This document shows, piece after piece, positions 8,567 to 17,391 of a DNA stretch of 61,158 bases. The stretch is from assembly GCA_041394725.1 (NCBI GenBank), contig JAWKHR010000041.1, positions 1 to 61,158 on the forward strand. The letters run 5' to 3'. The notes beneath the pieces are model-generated. The model saw nothing but the letters and a program-made list of their open reading frames with translations. It was not told the DNA's origin and ran no database searches. A program made the translations under genes and the position numbers. This stretch comes from JAWKHR01 sp041394725. GTDB lineage: Bacteria > Acidobacteriota > Vicinamibacteria > Vicinamibacterales > SCN-69-37. Every line of letters starts with the position of its first letter. Position 1 is the first letter of the stretch.

Positions 8567-9655
8567 ATATCGCCTGAGCTCCCGCGCCCAGTCCTCGCCC
8601 GCCGTGCGCTCGAGCAGCGCGCGGTTCAGCGGTTCGAGCAGCGGGCTGCCCTCCGGCAGGGCAATCGCATAGTACTGGCGCTCCAGCGTGATCGGCAGGA
8701 CCGTCAGCGTCGCATTGAACGACTGCCGGATGTCGTAGCGGAGGATCGGCGCGTCGTAGACCACCGCGTCCACCTCGCCCTGCTCGAGCGCCCGGAGCGC
8801 GTCCCGAGGATCGTCGAACGACGCGTAGGGCAGGCGGCTCGTGTCGAGGTAGATCGCGCTGGTCGATCCGGCGATCGACGCGATCCGGACCGTCGCGAGG
8901 TCGTCGGCCGTCTTCACCGCGCCCTCGAGTGATCCCACGGTGAGCGTTGCCGTGATCGACGCGGTGAAGCCCGACACGACGATGAGCGCGGTGAACATCC
9001 AGAGGAGCGCGATGACGCGGCCGCCGAGCGTCATCGGCGCCTTGTCCCCGTACCCCACGGTCGTCATCGTCACGGCCGACCACCAGAAGCTCGCGCCGAT
9101 GCCGTGCGCCGCCGAGCCGCCGAACTGTTCCGGATTGACGCGGCGCTCGAAGGCCCAGACGAGCCAGCCGACGACGAGCAGCAGCGCCGCGAGGCCCAGG
9201 ACGACCTTGAGGAAGGCGAGCGTGAAGAACTGCTCGACGACGGCGAGCCAGCCGCGGCCTTCATCCACCCGTGTCGCGATGCCGAGACCCGAGACGTGGA
9301 ACGGGTGCGTGAAGTCCATCACGGTCTCCCGTTCCGCGGTCACGGTGATCGCGGCCACGCCCGCGTCGTAGCGGCCCGCCTCGACGCCGGCGAGCAGGTC
9401 GGCCAGGTCCGTCTCGCGCAGCTCGAAGTCGAGGTGCAGGTCGCTCGCGATTTCGCGCCACAGGTCCACGCTCAGGCCGGTCCAGGTGCCGTCGGGCGCC
9501 TTCATCGCGAAGGGCGGCGCGGATTTCGTGGCGATCGTGAGCGGCGCCGCGGGGCGTCCGGACCGGTCCGGCCCGCCCTGGGCCAGCGCCGGTCCGGCGC
9601 ACGCCATCAGGGCGATGGCGGTGGCCACCCCGGCGACCGAGCGGGGAAGCGTCAT
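8552..9655 (-). CDS. GluR0-type ligand-gated potassium channel (prokaryotic ionotropic glutamate receptor)
   Basis: 367 residues. After a signal peptide (cleavage near ALA25-Q) comes the first half of a periplasmic amino-acid-binding domain (38-135), with R109 in AERETVMDFTHPF, the residue that holds the ligand carboxylate. A pore module splits the binding domain: helix at about 148-169, pore loop with selectivity filter TTVGYGD (198-204), helix at about 213-238. The second binding half (245-350) has D301 in AVVYDAP for the ligand amino group. GFTASITATLT after the filter parallels the SYTANLAAFLT gate of animal receptors. It should form a tetrameric potassium channel opened by an amino acid. 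ATG 9655 starts the signal peptide; a GTG lies two codons upstream. Confidence 0.9.
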   Translation of the reverse strand: MTLPRSVAGVATAIALMACAGPALAQGGPDRSGRPAAPLTIATKSAPPFAMKAPDGTWTGLSVDLWREIASDLHLDFELRETDLADLLAGVEAGRYDAGVAAITVTAERETVMDFTHPFHVSGLGIATRVDEGRGWLAVVEQFFTLAFLKVVLGLAALLLVVGWLVWAFERRVNPEQFGGSAAHGIGASFWWSAVTMTTVGYGDKAPMTLGGRVIALLWMFTALIVVSGFTASITATLTVGSLEGAVKTADDLATVRIASIAGSTSAIYLDTSRLPYASFDDPRDALRALEQGEVDAVVYDAPILRYDIRQSFNATLTVLPITLERQYYAIALPEGSPLLEPLNRALLERTAGEDWARELRRYLGGS

Positions 9656-9693
9656 GCGCACACTTCACCCCATACCGGCGGTCCGCGCAACCC

Positions 9694-10338
9694 GTGATGA
9701 ACCGATCGGCCCCGTCCGCCGACTTCCCACGGTGGATGATGACCCTGATGCCGGCGCGCCGCGCCCCCGTCCGGGAAGCCCTCGAGGATGAGTGGCTGGT
9801 GGTCCGGGCCCAGCTCGGCGAACGCGAGGCCTTCGACGCGCTCGTGCGCCGATGGCACCCGCCGCTCTGGCAGTACGCCCGCCGACTCACGGGGCGCGAC
9901 GAGGCGGCGGCCGACGCGGTGCAGGACGTGTGGATGCGCGTGCTCCGCGGTCTCGGCCGCCTGCGCGAAGCCGCGCGGTTCCGGCCGTGGCTCTTCGGCA
10001 TCGCACGCCGCGTCCTCATGGATCGGCTGCGGGAGAAGTACCGGGATGCCGGGGTCGTCGCCATCGAGACCGTGGACGAAGGCGGACTGCCGCCGGCCGA
10101 CGAGGGGTCCGACCCGGCGGAGGACCTCGATCGGGTCGAGCTGACCGGCCGGCTGCACGACGCGCTCGCCGCGCTGCCCGTCGTCGAGCGCGAGGTGATC
10201 GTGCTGTTCTACCTGCGCGAACTGCCGGTGGGCGAGCTGGCCGAGGTGATCGGCGTGCCGCCAGGGACGGTGAAGTCGCGGCTGTTCCGCGCGCGGCGCG
10301 AACTGCGCCGCCTGATGGAAGGAGCGGTGTCCTCATGA
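9694..10338 (+). CDS. ECF-type RNA polymerase sigma factor
   Basis: 214 residues from the longest start; in-frame ATGs at 9736 and 9739 are equally plausible and no start has a good Shine-Dalgarno sequence. Region 2 covers about 37-105 (FDALVRRWHPPLWQYARRL, then DEAAADAVQDVWMRV). Region 4 covers about 145-205 with ALPVVEREVIVLFYLRELPVGELAEVIG and the helix-turn-helix end GTVKSRLFRARREL. It recruits RNA polymerase to a regulon not defined here. The stop overlaps the next gene (ATGA at 10335). That gene is a membrane protein, which could be its anti-sigma partner, although the usual zinc motif is absent. Confidence 0.9.
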   Translation: MMNRSAPSADFPRWMMTLMPARRAPVREALEDEWLVVRAQLGEREAFDALVRRWHPPLWQYARRLTGRDEAAADAVQDVWMRVLRGLGRLREAARFRPWLFGIARRVLMDRLREKYRDAGVVAIETVDEGGLPPADEGSDPAEDLDRVELTGRLHDALAALPVVEREVIVLFYLRELPVGELAEVIGVPPGTVKSRLFRARRELRRLMEGAVSS

Positions 10339-10847
10339 CCGCCGATCGGCACTCCTCTGCAGACGCCGCTTCGCGATCGCTGGAGGCCGTGCGCCTGTTG
10401 CAGGCGCAGGAGCTCTCGCGCGGAGCCCGGGCCTTCCACGCCATGGTGTTTCTCGCCGCGCTCGGCGTGACCTCGATGGCGGTGGCGCTGCTGCTGACGG
10501 AGCCCACCCTCCCGGCCCGGACCGTCGCCGCGCTGGCGCTCACCGCGCTGGGCGGGGTGGCCTGGATGACGGTCACCGCGTTCGTGCTCTTCCGGCGTCG
10601 CGTGATGCCGGCACGTCATCGCGTCGTGGCCGCCTGGCTGGCCGTCGTGGCCACGACGGCGTTCGTCGCACCAGCCGCGGTCGCGGCCGGGCGCGGCGGC
10701 GGCACGCTGGCGATGGCCGCGGTCGTGGTGGGAGGCGTCGGGCTCGTGGTGGCGCTGCGCGTGCTCCTCATCGCGCGCCGGCGGCTGCGGGCGCTCGAGG
10801 CGCGTCGCGCCGAACTCGCCGCCGAGCTGGCCAGGAGCGCCTCGTGA
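10335..10847 (+). CDS. Four-helix membrane protein, possible sigma-factor partner
   Basis: 170 residues. Membrane segments lie at about 36-56, 60-85, 95-115 and 120-140, followed by a charged helical tail (ARRRLRALEARRAELAAELA). The first about 30 residues are soluble and helical. No HxxxCxxC anti-sigma motif is present and I recognise no family. It overlaps the ECF sigma gene by 4 bp, and the hydrolase at 10844 overlaps its own end by 4 bp. The three genes are therefore one coupled operon, and an anti-sigma or signal-relay role is suggested by position only. Confidence 0.7.
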   Translation: MTADRHSSADAASRSLEAVRLLQAQELSRGARAFHAMVFLAALGVTSMAVALLLTEPTLPARTVAALALTALGGVAWMTVTAFVLFRRRVMPARHRVVAAWLAVVATTAFVAPAAVAAGRGGGTLAMAAVVVGGVGLVVALRVLLIARRRLRALEARRAELAAELARSAS

Positions 10848-11605
10848 AGCGCGGTCCCGTGCTGACGTGGATTCGCCGGATCTGGATCGCCGCGGGGCTC
10901 GGGTTCACCGCGTTCCTCGTCTGGTCGGTGCAGCCCCACGGCGTGCCGGCCGGCGTGCTGGACCCTGGCCCCGATCTGGCGGTGTCGACGACACCGGAGG
11001 GCGCGACGATGTTCGAGCCGGCGGCCGCGGATCCGGCGTCGCCCGTGCTCGTGCTGCTGCCAGGCGGTCTCGTCGCGCCGCGGGCGTACCTGCCGATCGC
11101 GCGCGCCATCGCGGACCGCGGCGTGACGCTCGCGCTCGTGCCGCTGCCCTACCGCAGCGCGCCGAGCGATGCCAGTCGCGGCGTCCTGTGGACCCGCATG
11201 CTCGAGGCCGCGGCGCGGTGGCCCGACCGGCCGCTGGTGGTGGGCGGACATTCACGCGGAGGCGCGCTCGCGGCGCGGTTCGTCGCGGCGCATCCCGGTC
11301 GCGTGGCGGGCCTGATCCTGATGGGGACGACCCATCCACGCGACGAGGACCTCTCGGCATCCGCCGTGCGCGTCCTGAAGATCCTCGGGAGCCGGGACTG
11401 CGTGGCCTCGGAGCGCGACGCGCGGGCCAATGCCGCGCGGCTCCCCGCCACCACGCGCTGGGTGGTCATCGAGGGGGCGAACCACGCGCAGTTTGCGGAC
11501 TACGGCTGGCAGATCGGCGACTGCGACGCCGCGATCGACCGGCGGACCCAGCAGGGGCAGGTGGTGGACGCCATCCTGACCTTCATGCGTGACCTGGGCC
11601 GGTAG
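10844..11605 (+). CDS. Alpha/beta hydrolase, membrane-anchored or exported
   Basis: 253 residues. An N-terminal hydrophobic segment (about 12-30) acts as signal or anchor. The alpha/beta-hydrolase fold has the nucleophile elbow GGHSRGG (S137), D185 in LGSRDC and H214 in EGANHAQF. The spacing fits Abhydrolase_5-type carboxylesterases of unknown substrate. The start is a GTG overlapping the upstream stop (GTGA), with AGGAG eight bases before it. As the last gene of the sigma-factor operon it may be a target of the same signal. It ends 12 bp before the convergent gene at 11617. Confidence 0.8.
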   Translation: MKRGPVLTWIRRIWIAAGLGFTAFLVWSVQPHGVPAGVLDPGPDLAVSTTPEGATMFEPAAADPASPVLVLLPGGLVAPRAYLPIARAIADRGVTLALVPLPYRSAPSDASRGVLWTRMLEAAARWPDRPLVVGGHSRGGALAARFVAAHPGRVAGLILMGTTHPRDEDLSASAVRVLKILGSRDCVASERDARANAARLPATTRWVVIEGANHAQFADYGWQIGDCDAAIDRRTQQGQVVDAILTFMRDLGR

Positions 11606-11616
11606 CGGGCGCCGGC

Positions 11617-12768
11617 TCAGTCGCCGCGGCCGATCGCCTCCAGGGCGACGTCGATGTCCTGCTCCGTGTTGTAGAGATGCGGCGAGAGGCGAATGTGACC
11701 CTGGCGCATCGCGCCGTAGATGCCGCGTGCGCGGAGCGCCTCGAATGCCCGCGTCGTTGCCGCCTCGGACTCGCCCGCGAAGATCACCGCCGTCGTGCGC
11801 TCCGGCCCGGACACCGGACTCCGCAGCGTCCAGCCCCGCGCCACCAGTCCCTCGACGAGCCGGCCGACGAGCGCCTGGTCCCACATCTCGATTGCCGCCA
11901 GGCCCTGCGACAGGAGGTACTCGACCGAGGCCGTCCACGTCATCACGTTGAAGAAGTTCGCCGTGCCGTAGACGTCGTACGCGCGCGCACCGAGATCGGG
12001 CTTGAGATCGAGCCGGAACTCGCCGGCGAGGTCGTCGGCCGTGAGGTTCGCGAGCCAGTAGGCCTGCGTCGGCCGCATCCGATCGCGCAGCGACGGCCGG
12101 ATCCACGTGAAGCCCGTCCCGTACGGCCCGCACAGGTACTTGAAGCCGCAGCTCGTCACCACGTCCACCCCGCTGGCCTCGACGTCGAACACCCGCGCGC
12201 CCATTCCCTGCGACGCGTTGAGCACGAAGCGCGTCCCGTGTGCCCGGCACGCCGCGGCCAGCGCCGGCGCGTCCACCGCGTGGCCGCGGAACGAGTGCAC
12301 CCAGGTCGTGCAGAACACGCGCGTCTCGGGCCGCAGCTCGCGCGCGAGATCCGCCGCCTCCACCCGCCGGCCCGCCGGCGTGATCGACCGGATGGTCACG
12401 CCCCGGTCGCGCAGCACCAGCCAGGGGAAGAGCACGGCGGGAAAGTCGCCTTCCACGACCAGCACCTCGTCGCCCGCCCGCCAGTCCAGCCCCTGGGCCA
12501 CGAGCTGCAGCCCGTAGGACGTGCTGTTGCCGAGCACGATGTCGTCGGGTGAGGCGCCGATCAGCCGGCCCAGCGCGCCGCGCAGGCGCGCCGGCACCTC
12601 CTGGAAGATCCCCGGCTTCGTCAGGTCGAACGGGGACTGCTTCATCGCCACCGCGCGCCCGGCCGCCTCGGCGGCGACGCGCGGGATGGGGCCCTGATGT
12701 GAGCAGTTCAGCCAGATGCGATCGCCGAACGGGCCGAAGTCCGAGGCGGGGGACGGGGTGCCGGGCAT
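11617..12768 (-). CDS. Class V aminotransferase-fold PLP enzyme
   Basis: 383 residues, normal for the isopenicillin-N-epimerase/cysteine-desulfurase-like fold type I group. The PLP lysine is K210 in SCGFKYLCGPYGTGF. The position that normally holds the aspartate bonding the PLP ring nitrogen is N184 (VLNASQGMG). Other blocks are GNSTSYGLQLVAQGL (80-94) and the C-terminal RLSPHLYNTEQDID. The reaction cannot be assigned. ATG 12768 has AAGGTGA five bases upstream and TTGATAAG as a likely -10, so the longer frame upstream is not coding. It is cytoplasmic and convergent with the hydrolase. Confidence 0.85.
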   Translation of the reverse strand: MPGTPSPASDFGPFGDRIWLNCSHQGPIPRVAAEAAGRAVAMKQSPFDLTKPGIFQEVPARLRGALGRLIGASPDDIVLGNSTSYGLQLVAQGLDWRAGDEVLVVEGDFPAVLFPWLVLRDRGVTIRSITPAGRRVEAADLARELRPETRVFCTTWVHSFRGHAVDAPALAAACRAHGTRFVLNASQGMGARVFDVEASGVDVVTSCGFKYLCGPYGTGFTWIRPSLRDRMRPTQAYWLANLTADDLAGEFRLDLKPDLGARAYDVYGTANFFNVMTWTASVEYLLSQGLAAIEMWDQALVGRLVEGLVARGWTLRSPVSGPERTTAVIFAGESEAATTRAFEALRARGIYGAMRQGHIRLSPHLYNTEQDIDVALEAIGRGD

Positions 12769-12959
12769 GGCAGTCACCTTATCAAGATCCGGATCACCAT
12801 TCCCCCGGGCCCGGACCACGCCGCCGGCGCGTGGCCTGCCCGTTTCTGCACGCGCTGGCCCACGCACGCGCACGGCCGACGACCTGGGGCAGGCGTGGAT
12901 CGGAATTCGCATCACGAAGACGGGATAATTCTCCTGATGGGCAGCGAGCCTCGACCATT

Positions 12960-13698
12960 CACCTGCTACATCGCCGGCGGCGAGTCCCTGCTGGTCCAGT
13001 GCGGACGACCCAGCGACTTGCGGCATCCGGACCAGGGTTGCGCAGCGTCGCCGGAAGTCCAACGCCCGCGGGCCGACCGGGACGTAGGCGTGGGTGAGGG
13101 TGTGGCCACGACACCCGGTGCAGGCAGTTGGCCGTCACGCCCTGGCCCTCGAGCCGTTGCAGCAGCCTCGAACGTGAAGAGCACGTTCGCCAGCTTCGAT
13201 CGGCAGCATGCGCCGCCAGCCACCGATCGTAGGGTTGGCCGGCATCGTCGGCGTCGAGGCGTCCTGCGACTCCACACAGGAGGCCACGACGACCACGCGC
13301 GACGGCGCCGACGCACGGAGGCGGTCGAGGAGCAGGTTCGTCAGCAGAGACAGGGCCAGGTGATTGACGGCCCACTGTGTTTCGATGCCGTCCACGGTCA
13401 GCGCGCGGCGGCGGGGTGATGGTGGCGGCACAGTGCGTACTGGCACGTCGAGACGTGCGGTGCCGCGTCGAGAATGCCGGTTGCCGCGGCCCGCACCGCC
13501 TCCTCGCGACGCGAGGTCGGCGACCATCGCGGCTTCACGCCCCTGACCGCGCGAGGCCAGATCGGCCAGCACCCGGCGGCCGCGTTCCGGATCCCGGGCC
13601 ACGATGATGACGTTCGCGCCGAGCGACGCCAGCTCGCGGGCCGTTTCGAGGCCGATGCCCGACGTCGCTCCCGTCACGACGCACGTGCGGTCCACCAT
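12960..13698 (-). pseudogene. Frameshifted short-chain dehydrogenase/reductase (SDR)
   Basis: Pieces of one SDR of the retinol-dehydrogenase-like type are spread over all three minus-strand frames. They run in order: MVDRTCVVTGATSGIGLETA with the Rossmann TGxxxGIG, LTVDGIETQWAVNHLALSLL, RVVVVASCVES, then in another frame SKLANVLFTFE, then EGQGVTANCLH, then PGVVAT. At least four frame changes are needed, and the NAG region and YxxxK tyrosine region are disrupted. The gene is therefore broken or this stretch is badly sequenced. It lies 63-72 bp downstream of a TetR regulator on the same strand, which may once have controlled it. Confidence 0.75.
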
Positions 13699-13770
13699 GG
13701 ACGCCATCCGGGAGATTCTGGCATGAGGGACGCGCCTGTTCGCGTCGCCCGCGATGCCGCCGCCGGCGCG

Positions 13771-14370
13771 TTACCCTGGCTGACTCGACTGTTCGTCGCC
13801 CGGATCGACTCCCACCCAGACGGCCCGCGCCATTCGCCGGACGGCCAGTTCGCTCACGGCCGGCGATGGGCCGGCGACAACCTCCACGAGCGCCGCGTGC
13901 TGCAGCGCCGAGGTGAGCAGGAAGGCCAGGTCGGCCACCGACGTGGGGCGCAGGCGACCGCGGCGCTGCTCGGCCGCGAGGTGCGTTTCGAGCGCCGTCC
14001 GGAAGGCCGCCCATCCCGCCGGATCCTCGAGCACGGACCGCCCCGCCGGACCGGCGGCCAGACGCGGCAGGGTGGCGTGCGCGGACTGGCGGAATGCCCC
14101 GAACAAGGCCACCAGGACGTCCTCGAACGCCCGAGCCGGATCCACGTGCCCCGCGGCATTCCCGAGGAGCGCCTCAGGGGCCACCGCCGGCAGCCGCAAC
14201 GCCGCCCGAATCAGGCCGTTCTTGGACTTGAAACGCTGGAAGAGGACGCCTTCCGAGACTCCAGCCGCTGAGGCGATCGCCCGGGTAGATACTGACAAGC
14301 CTTTCTCAATCAATAGTTTCCTGGCGATCGTCAGTATCTGCTCGTCGTCGATCTCACGTGGGCGTGGCAT
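13771..14370 (-). CDS. TetR family transcriptional regulator
   Basis: 199 residues. The N-terminal helix-turn-helix (about 10-55) reads ILTIARKLLIEKG then STRAIASAAGVSEGVLFQRFKSK, clear TetR features. The C-terminal ligand and dimer domain has no recognisable specificity. ATG 14370 (MPRPREID) is preferred over the longer start at 14409, because the AT-rich stretch between them looks like promoter and operator, with TTTAAT/TAATAC just before the ATG and no Shine-Dalgarno sequence. Neighbours are the broken SDR downstream and, divergently, the IorAB-like operon, which it could also control. Confidence 0.88.
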   Translation of the reverse strand: MPRPREIDDEQILTIARKLLIEKGLSVSTRAIASAAGVSEGVLFQRFKSKNGLIRAALRLPAVAPEALLGNAAGHVDPARAFEDVLVALFGAFRQSAHATLPRLAAGPAGRSVLEDPAGWAAFRTALETHLAAEQRRGRLRPTSVADLAFLLTSALQHAALVEVVAGPSPAVSELAVRRMARAVWVGVDPGDEQSSQPG

Positions 14371-14382
14371 TGTTTGTATTAA

Positions 14383-14402
14383 ATAAGCGAGTGCATGCTT
14401 AT
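14383..14402. promoter_or_regulatory. Candidate TetR operator (ATAAGC-N8-GCTTAT)
   Basis: A perfect 6-bp inverted repeat separated by 8 bp, in a markedly AT-rich patch just upstream of the tetR-type ATG and on the side facing the divergent operon. TetR regulators commonly bind such sites in front of their own gene. Confidence 0.45.
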
Positions 14403-14632
14403 ATATCACGAAACGTCAGTCGAGACCCGTCCCCCAACGGCCTGGAGGCGGCCGATCCGTGTACGGGGCGACGGGCGGCGGCGCAGGACTTCCGGGACTG
14501 GAATTCGGGCGGATTGGCGAGACCGCCGGCGCCGATGGCCGCGGATCGCGGTGGTATCATGGCCCCTCAATCCAGCACATTCGCGCCGATTGATCCGGCC
14601 ATCAATTCGCGGACGTCCAGCAGGGAGCCACC

Positions 14633-15130
14633 ATGCGGGTCACTTTGAACGTGAACGGGAAGTCCACCACGGTCGACGTACCGGGCGAGATGCCGCTGCT
14701 CTGGGTGCTGCGCGACGTGCTCGACCTGCCCGGCACCAAGTTCGGCTGCGGCATCGGTCAGTGCGGGGCGTGCACGGTGCACCTGCGCGGCCGGGCCGTC
14801 CGCGCGTGCCAGGTCCCGGTCCAGAACGCGGCGGGCGCCGAGGTGGTGACGATCGAGGGGCTGTCGCCGGACGGGACGCATCCGCTGCAGCGGGCCTGGG
14901 TGGAGCTCGACGTGCCCGAGTGCGGCTACTGCCAGGCCGGCCAGATCATGACGGCGGCGGCGCTCCTGCAGCGCAATCCGCAGCCGACCGACGCGGACAT
15001 CGACACGGCGATGACCAACCTCTGCCGGTGCGGGACGTACCCGCGCATCCGCGCGGGCATTCACCGGGCGGCGGCTGTCGTGGCGAGCAGCGCCAAGGGC
15101 GGCGGCGGCACGACTCCGGATCAGCGGTAA
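14633..15130 (+). CDS. IorA-like [2Fe-2S] subunit of a molybdenum hydroxylase
   Basis: 165 residues. The plant-type ferredoxin domain has C39, C44, C47 and C59 (GCGIGQCGACT...C). The second, all-helical [2Fe-2S] domain has C97, C100, C131 and C133 (ECGYCQAGQ, NLCRCGTYPRIRAG). This is the small electron-transfer subunit of xanthine-dehydrogenase-family enzymes such as isoquinoline 1-oxidoreductase or aldehyde dehydrogenases. It passes electrons from the molybdenum centre in the next gene product to an external acceptor. ATG 14633 has AGGGAG upstream; TATCAT at 14555 may be the -10. The large subunit starts 10 bp downstream. Confidence 0.93.
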   Translation: MRVTLNVNGKSTTVDVPGEMPLLWVLRDVLDLPGTKFGCGIGQCGACTVHLRGRAVRACQVPVQNAAGAEVVTIEGLSPDGTHPLQRAWVELDVPECGYCQAGQIMTAAALLQRNPQPTDADIDTAMTNLCRCGTYPRIRAGIHRAAAVVASSAKGGGGTTPDQR

Positions 15131-15140
15131 GGGGGGCGTC

Positions 15141-17342
15141 ATGAGCACAGCCACGGTGAATCGTCGCACCTTCCTTCGCGTCTCCGCCCTGGCCGGCGGG
15201 GGCATGATGGTGGCCGCCTACCTCGAGCCGGTCGGGCTGCTCGCGCAGCGCGGTGGCCGCGGCTCGGCGCCGCCGCTCGATCCCGACGCGTTCGTCACGA
15301 TTGCCACCGACGGCACGGTGACCATCGTCGGCAAGAACCCGGAGATCGGGCAGGGCATCAAGACGATGCTCCCGATGCTGATTGCCGAGGAACTGGACGT
15401 CGACTGGGACGTCGTGCGCGTCGTGCAGGGCGATCTCGACTCGTCGAAGTACGGGGCGCAGAGCGCGGGCGGCAGCCGCGCGACGCCGTCCAACTGGACG
15501 CCGATGCGCCAGGTCGGCGCCGCGGCGCGCGCGCAGCTCCTGGCGGCGGCCGCCGAGCAGTGGCGCGTGCCCGTCACCGAGCTGACGACCGCGTCGGGTC
15601 GCGTGATGCACGCCTCGTCGAGCCGGTCCGCCGGCTACGGCCAGCTCGCCTCGGCCGCCGCGCGGATGCCGCAGCCCGATCTCGAGACGCTGCAGCTCAA
15701 GGACCCGAAGGACTACAAGATCATCGGCACGGCCGTGACCGGCGTGGACACGCCGGCGCTCGTGCGCGGCGCGCGCCTCTTCGGCATCGACGTGAAGCGC
15801 CCCGGCATGAAGTACGCGGTCTTCGAGCACTGCCCCGTGTTCGAGGGCTCGGCCGTCCGCGCGAACCTCGACGCGATCAAGGCGATGCCGGGCATCACCC
15901 ACGCCTTCATCGTCGAGCCGCAGCCCGGCGTGTCGGGCGGCGTGGCCATCGTCGCCGATCAGTGGTGGTACGCCGAGAACGCGCGCAAGTCGCTCCAGGT
16001 CACGTGGGACAACGGGCCGGCCGCGACCGACAGCACCGCGCGGTTCGACGCCGAGGCAAAGGCGCTCTCGGCGCGGCCGGCGGAGAGTTCGATTCGCGCC
16101 GACGGCGACGCGGCGGCCGCGCTCGGCCGCGCGGCGAAGACCGTCGAGGCGGCCTACGCCTATCCCTTCCTCAGTCACGCGCCGCTCGAGCCGATGAACT
16201 GCACGGCCGAGTTCGCCAACGGCAAGCTGGAGCTGTGGGTCGGCACGCAGATCCCGGCCGGCGGCGCGCAGGCGTGCGCGCGCGCGGTCGGCATCGAGCC
16301 GGGCGACGTCACCCTGCACCTCGAGCGCATGGGTGGCGGGTTCGGCCGGCGGCTGACGAACGACTACCTCCCCGAGGCGGCCGTCATCGCGAAGACCGTG
16401 GGCGCGCCCGTCCACATGCGCTGGTCGCGCGAGGACGACATGGGCCACGACTTCTACCGGCCCGCCGGGTACCACTTCTTCAAGGGCGGGTTGGACGCGT
16501 CGGGCCGGCTCGTGGCGTTTCACGATCACTTCGTCAGCTTCAAGACGGGCGACGGCAACCGGCCCGCCTCGTCGGCCAGCATGGGCAGCAACGAGTTCCC
16601 GGCGCGGCTCGTACCGGACCTCGCGCTCGACCAGTCGCTGATCTCGTTCAACACGCCGACCGGCGCCATGCGCGCGCCCGGCTCGAACGCCATCGCCTTC
16701 GCGTACCAGTCGTTCATCGACGAGCTGGCGCACGCGGGCGGGCAGGATCCCGTCGCGTTCCGCCTCGAAATCCTCGGGCGCACGCCGCTCGCCGGCGACG
16801 CGCGCGGCGCGATGGACCCGGCCCGGATGGCCGGCGTCGTCCGCCTCGTGGCCGACAAGTCGGGGTGGGCCGACCGCGGCCGGCTGCCGAAGGGCACCGG
16901 CATGGGCATCGCGTTCTACTACAGTCATTCCGGCTACTTCGCCGAGGTCGTCCAGGCCACCGTGGACGCCAACAAGCGCGTGAAGGTCGACAAGGTGTGG
17001 ATGGCCGGCGACATCGGCCGGCAGATCATCAACACGCAGGCCGCCGAGCGCCAGGCGCAGGGATCGATGATCGACGGCCTGGGACAGGCGATGGCGCTCG
17101 AGATCACCATCGACGGCGGGCAGGCCGTGCAGAAGAACTTCGACGACTACGCGCTGCCGCGCATGCGCCACACGCCGCCCGTGATCGAGTGCCACTGGCT
17201 GACGTCCGACAACGACCCGACCGGCCTCGGCGAGCCGGCGCTCCCGCCCGTGCTGCCCGCGCTGGCCAACGCCATCTTCGCGGCGACGGGCGACCGCGTG
17301 CGGACCCTGCCGCTCTCGAAGAGCGGCTACCGCTGGGCCTGA
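15141..17342 (+). CDS. IorB-like molybdopterin-binding subunit with Tat signal
   Basis: 733 residues. A twin-arginine signal (NRRTFLRVSALAGGG, about 6-20) shows folded export, carrying the small subunit along. Molybdopterin-cytosine-dinucleotide blocks include GKNPEIGQGIKTMLPMLIAEE, QSAGGSRATPSNW, GGGFGRRLTNDY and the C-terminal GLGEPALPPVLPA with the catalytic glutamate. The architecture is the two-subunit isoquinoline 1-oxidoreductase/aldehyde-oxidase type without a FAD subunit. The substrate is probably a heterocycle or aldehyde; which one is open. RBS AGGGGGG precedes the ATG. The adjacent cytochrome c gene is a likely electron acceptor, and molybdate could come from modABC at 33.5-36.4 kb. 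Confidence 0.93.
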   Translation: MSTATVNRRTFLRVSALAGGGMMVAAYLEPVGLLAQRGGRGSAPPLDPDAFVTIATDGTVTIVGKNPEIGQGIKTMLPMLIAEELDVDWDVVRVVQGDLDSSKYGAQSAGGSRATPSNWTPMRQVGAAARAQLLAAAAEQWRVPVTELTTASGRVMHASSSRSAGYGQLASAAARMPQPDLETLQLKDPKDYKIIGTAVTGVDTPALVRGARLFGIDVKRPGMKYAVFEHCPVFEGSAVRANLDAIKAMPGITHAFIVEPQPGVSGGVAIVADQWWYAENARKSLQVTWDNGPAATDSTARFDAEAKALSARPAESSIRADGDAAAALGRAAKTVEAAYAYPFLSHAPLEPMNCTAEFANGKLELWVGTQIPAGGAQACARAVGIEPGDVTLHLERMGGGFGRRLTNDYLPEAAVIAKTVGAPVHMRWSREDDMGHDFYRPAGYHFFKGGLDASGRLVAFHDHFVSFKTGDGNRPASSASMGSNEFPARLVPDLALDQSLISFNTPTGAMRAPGSNAIAFAYQSFIDELAHAGGQDPVAFRLEILGRTPLAGDARGAMDPARMAGVVRLVADKSGWADRGRLPKGTGMGIAFYYSHSGYFAEVVQATVDANKRVKVDKVWMAGDIGRQIINTQAAERQAQGSMIDGLGQAMALEITIDGGQAVQKNFDDYALPRMRHTPPVIECHWLTSDNDPTGLGEPALPPVLPALANAIFAATGDRVRTLPLSKSGYRWA

Positions 17343-17391
17343 CGCCCGTGGCCGGCCGCCCGCGCACCGGGCGTACGGGTAAGATCGGGTG

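Noticed and set aside
10335..10847. Classical zinc anti-sigma factor
   Set aside because: No HxxxCxxC motif. Only position supports a link to the sigma factor, so it is described as a membrane protein.
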